Source of the DNA: CAZTZL01 sp964617625
GTDB lineage: Bacteria; Zhuqueibacterota; QNDG01; DSAB01
NCBI GenBank assembly: GCA_964617625.1
Contig: CAZTZL010000073.1
Span: 1 to 13,932, forward strand
DNA length: 13,932 nt
Direction of reading: 5' to 3'
Shown here: piece after piece, positions 1 to 7,623 of the stretch
Numbering within the stretch: position 1 is the stretch's first letter
How the letters are laid out: each line of letters opens with the position of its first letter
Position numbers and translations under genes: made by a program
Notes under the pieces: generated by a model
What the model saw: the letters and a program-made list of their open reading frames with translations, nothing else
Told to the model about the DNA's origin: nothing
Databases searched by the model: none

Positions 1-16
1 GTAATACATCTATATC

Positions 17-769
17 TTACATTAAAAGACCACCATCGACATGAATGACCTGACCGGTTATATAATCTGAATCCGCAGAAACCAAAAAGGATACAACACG
101 GGCCACATCTTCAGGTGATCCGGGCCGTTTTGACGGGATATTGGCAAGATATCCTTTTTTAACTTCTTCCGGAAGATTGACAGTCATTTCCGTTTCGATG
201 TACCCGGGGGCAACAGCATTCACCTGTATATTCCGCGAGGCGACTTCTTTGGCTGTACTTTTTGTCAAACCGATGAGACCGGCTTTGGAAGAAGCATAAT
301 TAACCTGACCCGCATTGCCCATGACACCCACTACGGATGAAATATTAACAATCTTTCCTGATCGCTGCTTCATCATATGACGAATCACATTTTTTGTACA
401 CAGAAACGCACTTTTTAAATTGATTCTCAAAACAAGGTCCCACTCTTCCTCACTCATGCGCATCAGCAGATTGTCCCTCGTAATACCCGCGTTGTTGATG
501 AGAATATCGATTCGGCCGTATTTTTCGATGATCTTCCCCATCATTGCTTCCACTTCAGTACTGCTCGACACATCGGTTTTAAAAGCGATCGCTTCCCTGG
601 CATTTTTTCCAATCTCGTTGGCCACACCTTCTGCACTTTCAATATCGATATCCGGGATAACGAGGCGGCATCCCCTGAATGCCAGTTCCTGTACAATGGC
701 CTTACCAATCCCCTTACCGCCACCCGTCACAATGGCCACTTTCTCTTTCAAACCTTGCATGATATCCAT
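17..769 (-). CDS. fabG: 3-oxoacyl-[acyl-carrier-protein] reductase FabG
   Basis: Cytosolic NADPH-dependent reductase of the type II fatty acid synthesis cycle; it reduces 3-oxoacyl-ACP to 3-hydroxyacyl-ACP. The sequence is a textbook classical SDR: a TGGGKGIG cofactor loop near the N terminus, NNAG at the end of strand 4, the catalytic Ser in NISSVVG, a YASSK (YxxxK) active site, and the family C terminus ending in HVDGG. I chose the ATG at 769 (250 aa) because AAGGGAG stands immediately upstream. The frame stays open to a GTG at 787, and an ATG at 760 would give 247 aa, closer to the usual FabG length. It follows fabD with a short spacer. Only 16 bases remain between its stop and the window edge; acpP is the expected next gene but is not visible. 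Identity is secure; only the exact start is open. Confidence 0.96.
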   Translation of the reverse strand: MDIMQGLKEKVAIVTGGGKGIGKAIVQELAFRGCRLVIPDIDIESAEGVANEIGKNAREAIAFKTDVSSSTEVEAMMGKIIEKYGRIDILINNAGITRDNLLMRMSEEEWDLVLRINLKSAFLCTKNVIRHMMKQRSGKIVNISSVVGVMGNAGQVNYASSKAGLIGLTKSTAKEVASRNIQVNAVAPGYIETEMTVNLPEEVKKGYLANIPSKRPGSPEDVARVVSFLVSADSDYITGQVIHVDGGLLM

Positions 770-798
770 TCTCTCCCTTGCGAACACCTATTAACCAT

Positions 799-1716
799 TT
801 ATATTCTATCCAAATCTTCGATTTTTCCGCATTGTATTATTTCTGCTTCAGGGTGAATCTGTTTTACCAGTCCTGAAAGCACCCTGCCCGGGCCCACTTC
901 AACAAACCGGCTGATCCCTTTTTGTACGATATTCGCAATAGTTTCCACCCATTGTACCGAATGGGTCAGCTGTTGATAAAGCAAATCGATGATCTCATTC
1001 GGTTCCGAGATAACATCCGCAGTAACATTTGCATAGACCGGAATGGCAGGTTGGCGAACACTTACTTGATCCAATCCTTGCCGAAAAGCTTCCGCTACTT
1101 CGGACATCAATGATGAATGAAACGCACCACTAACAGGCAGTTCCACAATCCGTTTCGCCCCCTTTTCCCTGGCCATTTCCATTGATTTGGCTACTCCGGA
1201 TTTTGAACCGGAGATAACCACCTGAACAGGAGAATTAAAATTGGCAGGCTGAACCGGGCCGATTTTTTGAGCTTCCTGACAGAGTGCTTCGACGGCTTTT
1301 GCCGAAAGGCCGATAATTGCCGCCATACTTCCCGGATGTTTCTTTCCGGCTTCCTGCATTAACCGGCCTCTTTCCTGAACCACTTTCAATCCGTCTTCGA
1401 ATGAAAAACAACCCGCACAAGTCAACGCTGAAAACTCACCCAGACTGTGGCCGGCGACTGCATCAGGTTGAATCCCTTTTTCCTTTAATAGCATGGCCAT
1501 CGTATAACTATGAATATAAATTGCAGGCTGCGTATAACGGGTCTGTTTTAATTTCTCTTCCGGTCCGTTAAAAGAAATTTCCATTGGATCGAAATCAAGT
1601 ATTCGACTCGCCCGCTGATAGATCTCTTTTGCCAGGGGAAAGCAGTCGTAAACATCCTTTCCCATCCCAACAAATTGGGAGCCTTGTCCGGGAAATATGA
1701 ATGCAGATTGAGCCAT
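799..1716 (-). CDS. fabD: Malonyl-CoA:ACP transacylase FabD
   Basis: Transfers the malonyl group from CoA to acyl carrier protein and so supplies the extender unit for fatty acid elongation. The 305-residue length is normal for the family. It opens with the diagnostic FPGQGSQ motif (residues 8-14), has the nucleophile elbow GHSLGE (89-94, Ser91), an RGRLM segment carrying the malonyl-binding arginine, and the catalytic His at about 200 in SGAFHSSLM. The N-terminal MAQSAFIFPGQGSQ fits the ATG at 1716. I see no strong Shine-Dalgarno upstream, so translation may depend on the preceding gene in the operon. It lies 19 bases after the fabH stop, and fabG follows. No unusual residues were noticed. 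Confidence 0.97.
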   Translation of the reverse strand: MAQSAFIFPGQGSQFVGMGKDVYDCFPLAKEIYQRASRILDFDPMEISFNGPEEKLKQTRYTQPAIYIHSYTMAMLLKEKGIQPDAVAGHSLGEFSALTCAGCFSFEDGLKVVQERGRLMQEAGKKHPGSMAAIIGLSAKAVEALCQEAQKIGPVQPANFNSPVQVVISGSKSGVAKSMEMAREKGAKRIVELPVSGAFHSSLMSEVAEAFRQGLDQVSVRQPAIPVYANVTADVISEPNEIIDLLYQQLTHSVQWVETIANIVQKGISRFVEVGPGRVLSGLVKQIHPEAEIIQCGKIEDLDRI

Positions 1717-1735
1717 GATATCGATACTTGTCTAC

Positions 1736-2725
1736 TTAAAATTGAATTAAACTGGATCCCCAGGTGAATCCGCCGCCAAAAGCGACCAACAGACAAAGCG
1801 TTCCCTCTTTGAGAACACCTTTTTCTTTCGCCTCATTCATAGCCAGGGGAATCGTAGCGGATGATGTATTACCATACTCCTGTAAATTAATAAAAACTTT
1901 TTTCTTCGGCAGTTTCAGTCTTTTCGAAACTGCATTGATAATACGAACATTCGCTTGATGCGTGATAAGCAGGTCGATGTCCTCGGCTTTATATCCCGCG
2001 CTTTCCAGTCCATGAACCGCCGCATCCACCATCGTTCGAACCGCGTGTTTGAATACCTCCCGGCCTTCCATTTTGATAAAATGCAGCCGCTGATCCACTG
2101 TTTCGTGTGTCGCCGGATGCGCCGATCCCCCCCCGGGCATTCTGAGAAGATTTCCCAATCGCCCATCACTTTTCATGTACGAGGAAAGCACTCCCCGTTT
2201 TCCGTCGGAAGGAACGACAACAGCAGCCCCTGCACCATCACCAAAAAGCACACAGGTGGACCGGTCCTCCCAATCCGTGAATCTCGAAAGCGCTTCCGAT
2301 CCGATAATCAGTATTTTTTTATATCTGTTTGTACCAATCAAACTGTCCGCAAGTATCAATGCATAAAGAAAACCGGAGCACGCCGCAGAAACATCCATCG
2401 CAGCTGCATTCACAGCACCAATTTTGGCCTGTACCTGACAGGCCGTCGAAGGGAAAAAATAATCCGGTGTCACCGTGGCAACAATGATACAATCCAGCTC
2501 TTCCGCTTTGGAACCTGCATCCTTCAGTGCCTTCTGTGCCGCTTGCACGGCGATATCGGAATTGGCCTTGCCTTCCTCAAGAATGTGCCGGCGTTCAATA
2601 CCCGACCTTTCTCGAATCCATTGATCCGAAGTATCCACCATTTTTTCAAGATCATGATTGGTCAGTATTTTCGCGGGGGCTGCAGCTCCAATTCCCTGAA
2701 TCATGGATACCGGTTTAAACCTCAC
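1736..2725 (-). CDS. fabH: 3-oxoacyl-ACP synthase III FabH (KAS III)
   Basis: Condenses an acyl-CoA primer, usually acetyl-CoA, with malonyl-ACP to start fatty acid synthesis. The Cys-His-Asn triad typical of KAS III is visible: Cys116 in SAACSGF, His256 in THQAN, and Asn286 in GNTSSA. The protein ends in the family's GGGFTWGS segment. Length (329 aa) is standard. The start is a GTG at 2725, six bases after a GGGAG Shine-Dalgarno; the ATG at residue 8 is a weaker alternative because it would trim the normal N terminus. The start lies inside the end of plsX, an 11-base overlap that suggests translational coupling. Primer preference (straight or branched chain) cannot be read from the sequence. 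Confidence 0.97.
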   Translation of the reverse strand: MRFKPVSMIQGIGAAAPAKILTNHDLEKMVDTSDQWIRERSGIERRHILEEGKANSDIAVQAAQKALKDAGSKAEELDCIIVATVTPDYFFPSTACQVQAKIGAVNAAAMDVSAACSGFLYALILADSLIGTNRYKKILIIGSEALSRFTDWEDRSTCVLFGDGAGAAVVVPSDGKRGVLSSYMKSDGRLGNLLRMPGGGSAHPATHETVDQRLHFIKMEGREVFKHAVRTMVDAAVHGLESAGYKAEDIDLLITHQANVRIINAVSKRLKLPKKKVFINLQEYGNTSSATIPLAMNEAKEKGVLKEGTLCLLVAFGGGFTWGSSLIQF

Positions 2726-3737
2726 TCAAATCTCCCTTCATTTTCAGCATTGCCTCTTCAATGTGGCGGGATACTCCGCCCTGTATCATCTTGTAAGTCT
2801 CATTGATCGCACTCCAAATAGCGCGCGGCGTCGAACGGCCGTGACCGATCAGACAAGTTCCTTTCACTCCCAAAAGCGGGGCACCGCCATATTCCTGAAA
2901 ATCAAAGATGTTGAGGAGACTGCGGATTTTGGGCTGCATTAAAAAATGTCCGAATGAGCTGAATATGTTTCCGCGTATCTTCCGCTTTAAAGTGAGTGAA
3001 ACCATTCTTCCGATACTTTCGCCAAATTTGAGCATCACATTACCGACAAATCCGTCACAAACGATGACATCCGTACTTCCCCTTAATATATCCCGTCCTT
3101 CAACATTTCCGGTAAAGTTGATCGAACTTTTTGCAAGAAGCTGATATGCTGTTTGTATGGTTTCATTCCCCTTGCTCGATTCTTCGCCGATGTTAAGCAG
3201 GCCGACTTTGGGCCTTTCGATGCCCAGCAAATGACTTACAAGAATCGAACCCATGATACCGAATTGAAGAAGCTGTACCGGCTTGCAATCAAGATTCGTT
3301 CCCACATCAATAATAAAAGTGACTCCCGATTCATGGGGCATGAATGAACCAATTGCCGGACGCTGTACACCTTCTATCGGTTTTAATATAAAAAGAGCCG
3401 CACCCATGACAGCACCCGTGTTTCCCGCACTGAGAATGCCGTCCACAGCGCCTTCCCCGTGTAATTTTGTCATAACGGTAATGGAAGAATCCGGTTTTTT
3501 GCGAAGAGCCATGCCTGGTTGTTCATCCATTTCCACTTTTTGCGATGCGTGAACAATAGAGTATTTAAGTCCTTTTAAAAAGTGATGACGCTTCAATTCA
3601 TTTTCAATCGACGTCTGATCACCCACCAGAACCACTTCGTATCTTCCTCTGGCCCATCGTGCGGCCTCGACAGCACCTGAAACCACAACCTCGGGAGCAC
3701 GATCACCCCCCATTGCATCAACAGCAATTCGTACCAT
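2715..3737 (-). CDS. plsX: Phosphate acyltransferase PlsX
   Basis: Makes acyl-phosphate from acyl-ACP, the substrate used by the membrane acyltransferase PlsY to start phosphatidic acid synthesis; it therefore links FabH-D-G to phospholipid synthesis. Family signatures are VDAMGGDRAP at the N terminus, ILSAGNTGAVM, LLNIGEESSKGNE, GNVEGRDI and CDGFVGNVMLK. I place the start at the ATG at 3737 (340 aa), which gives MVRIAVDAMGGD. It has an AAGGAG about 12 bases upstream, and that site overlaps the rpmF stop codon. An in-frame extension to 3791 would run into rpmF and has no family support. The 3' end overlaps the fabH start. The rpmF-plsX-fabH order is one of the most conserved in bacteria. Confidence 0.96.
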   Translation of the reverse strand: MVRIAVDAMGGDRAPEVVVSGAVEAARWARGRYEVVLVGDQTSIENELKRHHFLKGLKYSIVHASQKVEMDEQPGMALRKKPDSSITVMTKLHGEGAVDGILSAGNTGAVMGAALFILKPIEGVQRPAIGSFMPHESGVTFIIDVGTNLDCKPVQLLQFGIMGSILVSHLLGIERPKVGLLNIGEESSKGNETIQTAYQLLAKSSINFTGNVEGRDILRGSTDVIVCDGFVGNVMLKFGESIGRMVSLTLKRKIRGNIFSSFGHFLMQPKIRSLLNIFDFQEYGGAPLLGVKGTCLIGHGRSTPRAIWSAINETYKMIQGGVSRHIEEAMLKMKGDLSEV

Positions 3738-3753
3738 TCGAATTCGGTTCTCC

Positions 3754-3936
3754 TTAATGTTCTCTGGGTACTGCGACGATTCTGCCGTCATAATAACCGC
3801 AATTCGGGCAAGCTCGATGCGGCAGTTTGGGCTGATGACAATGCGAACATTCCGTCACTGTTATCTCGGTCAATTTTTTATGTGTTCTTCTCTTGTCTCT
3901 CCTCGATTTGGAGTGTCTTCTTTTTGGTAATGCCAC
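3754..3936 (-). CDS. rpmF: Large ribosomal subunit protein bL32
   Basis: Small basic protein of the 50S subunit. The 60-residue product begins MALPKRRHSKSRRDKRR, the typical bL32 N-terminal tail. It keeps all four cysteines of the zinc ribbon (C30-x2-C33 and C43-x2-C46), so it is the zinc-binding form rather than the cysteine-free paralogue induced under zinc limitation in some bacteria. The start is a GTG at 3936, six bases after AAAGGGG. It sits between the DUF177 gene and plsX, the usual place. Confidence 0.97.
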   Translation of the reverse strand: MALPKRRHSKSRRDKRRTHKKLTEITVTECSHCHQPKLPHRACPNCGYYDGRIVAVPREH

Positions 3937-3963
3937 GTATTTCCCCTTTCCTATCGAAAAACG

Positions 3964-4494
3964 TTATTCTTCAAAATGAATCCCTTTAAGAGCGTCCCAG
4001 CGGGGATCTGTTTCTTTATTGGAACATTTACATTTTTTTTTATTTAAATTTGCGCCGCATCGCGGACACAATCCCAGACATTCTTTCTGACACAGGATTT
4101 TAGTCGGCACAGCAAGTATCAATGCATCCCTCACATCCTGCCGAATATCAATTTCCTGTTCCGAACCGGAAAGCAGGTGAACATCATCTGAATTTGCTTC
4201 TCCATATTTAAACCGGTCAAATGTGTATAACGTTTGGACAACACCCTGAATGGATCTTGAAATTGATTCTCCGCATCGATCACAGCTAAAAATGCCTTCT
4301 CCTTTTACTTCAGCCTTTACCAGATATTCATCCCCGATTACTGTAAATTGCGCATTCACTTCAAGATCTTTTGCGAAAGAACGTCCCTGGTTGATTTCGA
4401 GATCAAAATCCACAACATGAAATGCAAAGTGAGAAATCCCCTCTCCGATTTCCGAGAGGGGAACGCTCAATTTTTCAAAAGGAATTGAACGCAA
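3964..4494 (-). CDS. yceD: DUF177 (YceD-family) protein, 23S rRNA/bL32-associated
   Basis: Member of the YceD/DUF177 family, which nearly always precedes rpmF and has been linked to 23S rRNA accumulation; the molecular role is not well defined. The first CxxC is C71-x2-C74 (FSCDRCGE). The C-terminal half carries LCQKECLGLCPRCGANLN with C135, C139, C143 and C146, then CKC and DPRWDALK, all typical of the family. The listed start is the TTG at 4494 (176 aa). A second in-frame TTG at 4470 would give MSVPLSEIGEG, which matches the usual family N terminus just as well. The 4470 start is favoured if the promoter overlapping 4494 is the main one, because its transcript would begin downstream of 4494. 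Neither TTG has a clear Shine-Dalgarno. Confidence 0.92.
   Translation of the reverse strand: MRSIPFEKLSVPLSEIGEGISHFAFHVVDFDLEINQGRSFAKDLEVNAQFTVIGDEYLVKAEVKGEGIFSCDRCGESISRSIQGVVQTLYTFDRFKYGEANSDDVHLLSGSEQEIDIRQDVRDALILAVPTKILCQKECLGLCPRCGANLNKKKCKCSNKETDPRWDALKGIHFEE
4438..4461 (-). promoter_or_regulatory. GC-rich hairpin at the 5' end of the fab operon transcript
   Basis: A perfect 8-bp inverted repeat, CCCCTCTC and GAGAGGGG, with an 8-base loop lies in the first codons of yceD. If transcription starts near 4486, the hairpin begins roughly 25 bases from the 5' end and just after the alternative TTG at 4470. It could stabilise the message or modulate initiation. There is no U-run after it, so it is not a simple terminator. 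It may also be a codon-level coincidence. Confidence 0.4.
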
Positions 4495-4522
4495 ATATAT
4501 ACATTTCCCAAAAAAGAGTCAA
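4494..4522 (-). promoter_or_regulatory. Promoter candidate for the yceD-rpmF-plsX-fab operon
   Basis: On the minus strand, TTGACT (4522-4517), a 17-base spacer and TATATT (4499-4494) form a near-consensus sigma70-type promoter. The same DNA reads TTG-N20-TATATTTG, an exact TAnnTTTG match to the Bacteroidota -7 element. The -10 element overlaps the first base of the TTG at 4494, so transcription would start near 4487-4485, inside the annotated reading frame. It lies in the 77-base gap after nfnB. Inferred from sequence only. Confidence 0.6.
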
Positions 4523-4571
4523 GATAAATAATTTTAACATTTTATTTTGAAAAAATCAATACTTTGTTTCA

Positions 4572-5972
4572 TCATTTACCGATCTTCACATATTCATCTA
4601 TAGCGTTTGCCGCTTTTTTACCGGCTCCCATTGCCAGTATCACGGTCGCAGCACCTGTTACGATATCCCCGCCGGCAAATACACCTTCCTTGGTTGTCAT
4701 CGTGTGTTCGCCTGTTATAATATATCCCCACTTGTTGACTTCCAGCTCGGGAGTCGTCTGCGAAATCAAAGGATTCGATCTCGTTCCGATGGCAACGACA
4801 ACCGAATCGATATCAATCTCGAATTCACTGCCGGATATCGGAACAGGCCTTCTCCTGCCGGAAGTATCAGGACGACCCAGTTCCATCTTGATGCATCTTG
4901 CCTTCTTCACGTTCTGACTTTCATCTCCGAAATATTGCACGGGAGCTGTCAAAAGCATAAACTCGACGCCTTCTTCCTGCGCATGATGAATTTCTTCAAT
5001 CCTTGCGGGGATCTCTTCTTCAGAACGCCTGTATATTAAAAATACTTTCTCCACGCCTTTCAGCCGCAAAGCGGAACGCGCGGAATCCATGGCCGTATTT
5101 CCTCCTCCGATCACAGCGACGCGTTTGCCCGTGATGATCGGCGTGTCGTAATTCGGGAAATCATATGCCTTCATCAAATTGATCCGCGTCAAAAACTCGT
5201 TCGAAGAATAGACAAAATTCAGGTCTTCTCCCGGGATATCCATAAAGACCGGAAATCCCGCGCCGACGCCAATATAGACGGCCTTGTAACCGTCTTCGAA
5301 CAATTCATCGATCGTTTTGATTCTGCCAATGACTTGATTGCATTTAATTTCTACGCCCATCTTTTCGAGAGTTTCGATTTCTTTGGCCACGATTGTTTTG
5401 GGCAACCTGAATTCGGGGATACCGTAAACCAGAACTCCTCCGGCGACATGGAAAGCTTCAAAAACGGTGACCTGATATCCCATTTTTCTCAACTGACTCG
5501 CACAGGTCAGACCGGACGGCCCTGAACCGACAACCGCAATTTTATCCTTTTTCTCACATTTGATTTCGGGGATAGAAAAATCAAAATGTTCTCTCTCATA
5601 ATCCGCAACAAATCTTTCGAGATAGCCGATGGCAATGGGGTCTCCCTTGCGCCCCAGAATACACATCTTCTCGCATTGATCTTCCTGGGGACAGACTCTT
5701 CCACAAACGGCCGGCAGACAATTCGCATCTTTTAAAATTCTCCCGGATGCCTTGAGATCTTTTTCTCCCAATTTGGCAATAAATCCGGGAATATCAATAT
5801 TCACCGGACAGCCCTCAACGCACAGTGGCTTCTTGCACTGCAGACATCGTCCGGCCTCTTCCCGCGCAGCTTTAAGGGACAATCCCAATGGCACTTCATC
5901 AAAGTTGCGTATTCGATCTTCGGGTTTCTGCTGCGGCATGACGGGCCGTTTTGTCGAATCAACCAACGGCAT
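4572..5972 (-). CDS. nfnB: NfnB-type large subunit of NADH-dependent reduced ferredoxin:NADP+ oxidoreductase (GltD-like)
   Basis: Flavoprotein of the glutamate synthase small-subunit family. Paired with NfnA it is expected to form the cytosolic electron-bifurcating complex that reduces NADP+ with NADH and reduced ferredoxin. Residues 1-130 hold the cysteine-rich iron-sulfur region: C43-x2-C46-x4-C51-x3-C55, then C85, C90, C94, C100 and C104. The FAD Rossmann motif GSGPSG is at 149-154, an NADPH Rossmann motif GGGNTAMD at 289-296, and the C-terminal flavin segment GGDIVTGAATVILAMGAGK near the end. Length (466 aa) fits. The ATG at 5972 follows GGGAG closely and lies 14 bases after the nfnA stop. 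Without a large GltB-type subunit beside it and with NfnA upstream, a role in glutamate synthesis is less likely. Sulfide dehydrogenase (SudA) is the alternative name for close relatives. Confidence 0.88.
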   Translation of the reverse strand: MPLVDSTKRPVMPQQKPEDRIRNFDEVPLGLSLKAAREEAGRCLQCKKPLCVEGCPVNIDIPGFIAKLGEKDLKASGRILKDANCLPAVCGRVCPQEDQCEKMCILGRKGDPIAIGYLERFVADYEREHFDFSIPEIKCEKKDKIAVVGSGPSGLTCASQLRKMGYQVTVFEAFHVAGGVLVYGIPEFRLPKTIVAKEIETLEKMGVEIKCNQVIGRIKTIDELFEDGYKAVYIGVGAGFPVFMDIPGEDLNFVYSSNEFLTRINLMKAYDFPNYDTPIITGKRVAVIGGGNTAMDSARSALRLKGVEKVFLIYRRSEEEIPARIEEIHHAQEEGVEFMLLTAPVQYFGDESQNVKKARCIKMELGRPDTSGRRRPVPISGSEFEIDIDSVVVAIGTRSNPLISQTTPELEVNKWGYIITGEHTMTTKEGVFAGGDIVTGAATVILAMGAGKKAANAIDEYVKIGK

Positions 5973-5986
5973 AATCTCCCGGCAAA

Positions 5987-6820
5987 TTACCCTCTGTTAA
6001 TCTTGCATTCATGATCCAATGCCAGTTTTTCACTACTTTTAAACATATTGAGCCGTATTGCAAGCCTGTCAAAATCGACCTCGTGCCCGTTGAATTCCGG
6101 GCCGTGCACGCATGCAAATTTTGACTCCCCCTTGACATAACACCGGCATCCGCCGCACATGCCGGTACCGTCCACCATAATGGGATTTAAACTCACCATC
6201 GTTCTAATGTTAAATTCCTTGGTTAGTTTGCTGACCTCACGCATCATTATGACGGGACCAATGGCCACGACATAATCGATCTTTTCGCCGGATCGACACA
6301 GTCTGCTCAAAACATCCGTCACCAATCCTTTTTCTCCGTAGGAGCCGTCATCGGTTGCGACATGGAGCGTATCGCTGCAGTTCCGCATCTCTTCCTCAAG
6401 GATGAGAAGGGATTTGGATCTTGCACCGAGAATGGATATAATCTTATTCCCTTTCTCTTTGAATCCTCTTGTAATCGGGAGAAGCGGCGCGATCCCGATG
6501 CCTCCTCCCACCATAACGCACGTACCATACTTTTCGATGTGTGTTGGCGTTCCCAGCGGACCCGCCATATCAAGAATATGATCCCCTTCATTGAGTTCCG
6601 CAAGAAGCTTTGTGGATTTCCCCACGACCTGAAATATAATTTCAACCGAACCCTCTTCCGGCATCGAGTTTACAATGGTAAGAGGAATCCGTTCTCCTTT
6701 GTCGTGAACCCTGAGTATTAAAAACTGACCCGGTTTTCTGGCCCTGGCAATGTCCGGATTTTCGACCTTGTACCAGTACACATTATCAGCCAGTGCTTTT
6801 TTCTCTAATATTTTATTCAT
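5987..6820 (-). CDS. nfnA: NfnA-type small subunit, ferredoxin-NADP reductase-like (SudB-like)
   Basis: FAD and [2Fe-2S] subunit of the Nfn/Sud complex, the partner of the downstream nfnB. The N-terminal FAD domain has RIPLT (44-48). The nucleotide-binding domain has GGGIGIAPL (105-113). The C-terminal cluster segment reads VDGTGMCGGCRCYV (216-229) followed by FACVHGPEFNGHEVDF. C222, C225 and C237 are the expected cluster cysteines, and D217 sits where an Asp ligand has been described for the archaeal sulfide dehydrogenase. C227 is an extra cysteine at a position I remember as usually Val. Length (277 aa) is normal. The ATG at 6820 has no Shine-Dalgarno, which fits the promoter candidate that would leave only a very short leader. 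Confidence 0.88.
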   Translation of the reverse strand: MNKILEKKALADNVYWYKVENPDIARARKPGQFLILRVHDKGERIPLTIVNSMPEEGSVEIIFQVVGKSTKLLAELNEGDHILDMAGPLGTPTHIEKYGTCVMVGGGIGIAPLLPITRGFKEKGNKIISILGARSKSLLILEEEMRNCSDTLHVATDDGSYGEKGLVTDVLSRLCRSGEKIDYVVAIGPVIMMREVSKLTKEFNIRTMVSLNPIMVDGTGMCGGCRCYVKGESKFACVHGPEFNGHEVDFDRLAIRLNMFKSSEKLALDHECKINRG

Positions 6821-7111
6821 TCAACAAATCGCCAAAAATATAAAGCCGTTTTACATGAAGCAAACAGCTATTCCAATAAATATAAATGAAGATCAATCAA
6901 CCATTTCAGACGTTCTTTATTGAACAAATATCCGCTCAATTGGTTTCACGAATCCTTCTCAATAATGACGGGATCTAATCAAATATTGTTTCTTCCCGAT
7001 CCCGAACCGGGTGCAATGACAGCAACAAGGTTTTAAGATACAAAAAAATACAGATAGAAAGCAAGACTAAAAAACAGTACGGATCATTCTTTTCTATTTG
7101 CTGTTTCCAGA
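6821..7111. other. Intergenic region between nfnA and the thioesterase gene
   Basis: The part nearest nfnA holds its promoter candidate. Further out, arms CGGGATC (6969-6975) and GATCCCG (6998-7004) form a 7-bp inverted repeat with a 22-base loop, and a small CCCG/CGGG palindrome lies at 7001-7011. No gene or clear terminator with a U-run was seen. Confidence 0.5.
6833..6864 (-). promoter_or_regulatory. Promoter candidate for nfnAB, Bacteroidota type
   Basis: On the minus strand TTTG (6864-6861), a 20-base spacer and TATTTTTG (6840-6833) match the -33 TTTG / -7 TAnnTTTG pattern of Bacteroidota. The spacing equals that of the yceD promoter candidate. As an enterobacterial sigma70 site it is weak (TTGCTT-N17-TATTTT). 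The predicted leader before the ATG at 6820 would be only about 5-10 bases. Confidence 0.45.
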
Positions 7112-7579
7112 TCAATCCGCTAATTGTTCCTTGAATTTTTCTGCCTGCTGAGGATGCATCGGCATTATTTTACCCGATCCGGAAGCATATAACTTCTCTT
7201 TATCATCAACAATCCTGGCTTCAACAATCCACAGCTTTTTACGATCCTCCAGCATTTTCCCTATAATTTGATAGTGTTGATTTACAATCATAGGCTTTCG
7301 GAATCGGACTGTCAATTCAGCAGTGACACCGAATACGCCCTGAGATGCATACGCAGCCCAGATCATGGCTTCGTCAAGAAGTGTGCTGGCGATGCCTCCG
7401 TGAACCACATTCTCATATCCGGCCAGAAAAGGCTCCGGGACAAACTCGGCATAGACATGATCGGCTTGAGCGATAAATTGGATGCACAGTCCGCGGGGAT
7501 TGTCCTGTCCGCAGACAAAACATTTCGGATACGTGGGCAGCGGCCCTATTTGTTTATTTCTATTTTCTCTTTCATTCAT
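7112..7579 (-). CDS. PaaI-like hotdog-fold thioesterase
   Basis: Probable acyl-CoA (or other acyl) thioesterase of the 4HBT/PaaI superfamily, cytosolic and usually dimeric or tetrameric. Near the N terminus it has C20-F-V-C23-G-x-D-N-P-R-G-L, a motif common in this thioesterase branch. It is followed by the signature helix VVHGGIASTLLDEAM (His60, Asp69, Glu70) and the central strand TAELTVRFRKPM. Length (155 aa) is typical for a single hotdog domain. The ATG at 7579 is six bases after GGAG; a TTG at 7591 overlaps that site and is not preferred. It stands alone after a palindrome-rich spacer. The substrate cannot be predicted. Mild editing of the acyl-CoA/ACP pool would fit the nearby fab genes, but that link is only positional. 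Confidence 0.85.
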   Translation of the reverse strand: MNERENRNKQIGPLPTYPKCFVCGQDNPRGLCIQFIAQADHVYAEFVPEPFLAGYENVVHGGIASTLLDEAMIWAAYASQGVFGVTAELTVRFRKPMIVNQHYQIIGKMLEDRKKLWIVEARIVDDKEKLYASGSGKIMPMHPQQAEKFKEQLAD

Positions 7580-7623
7580 GATCAACTCCAAGATTATAAA
7601 CCATCTTTTTGGGACGGGTGGGT

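Noticed and set aside
1955..2806. 283-codon plus-strand frame opposite fabH and the end of plsX
   Set aside because: It is antisense to a fully convincing fabH/plsX pair and its translation is rich in Arg, His and Cys without domain character.
3738..3791. Upstream extension of plsX into rpmF
   Set aside because: The internal ATG at 3737 gives the exact family N terminus and has a Shine-Dalgarno; the extension overlaps rpmF coding sequence.
4572..5972. Assignment of the large flavoprotein as glutamate synthase small subunit GltD
   Set aside because: No GltB-type large subunit is adjacent and an NfnA/SudB-type partner lies directly upstream, so the Nfn complex is the better call.
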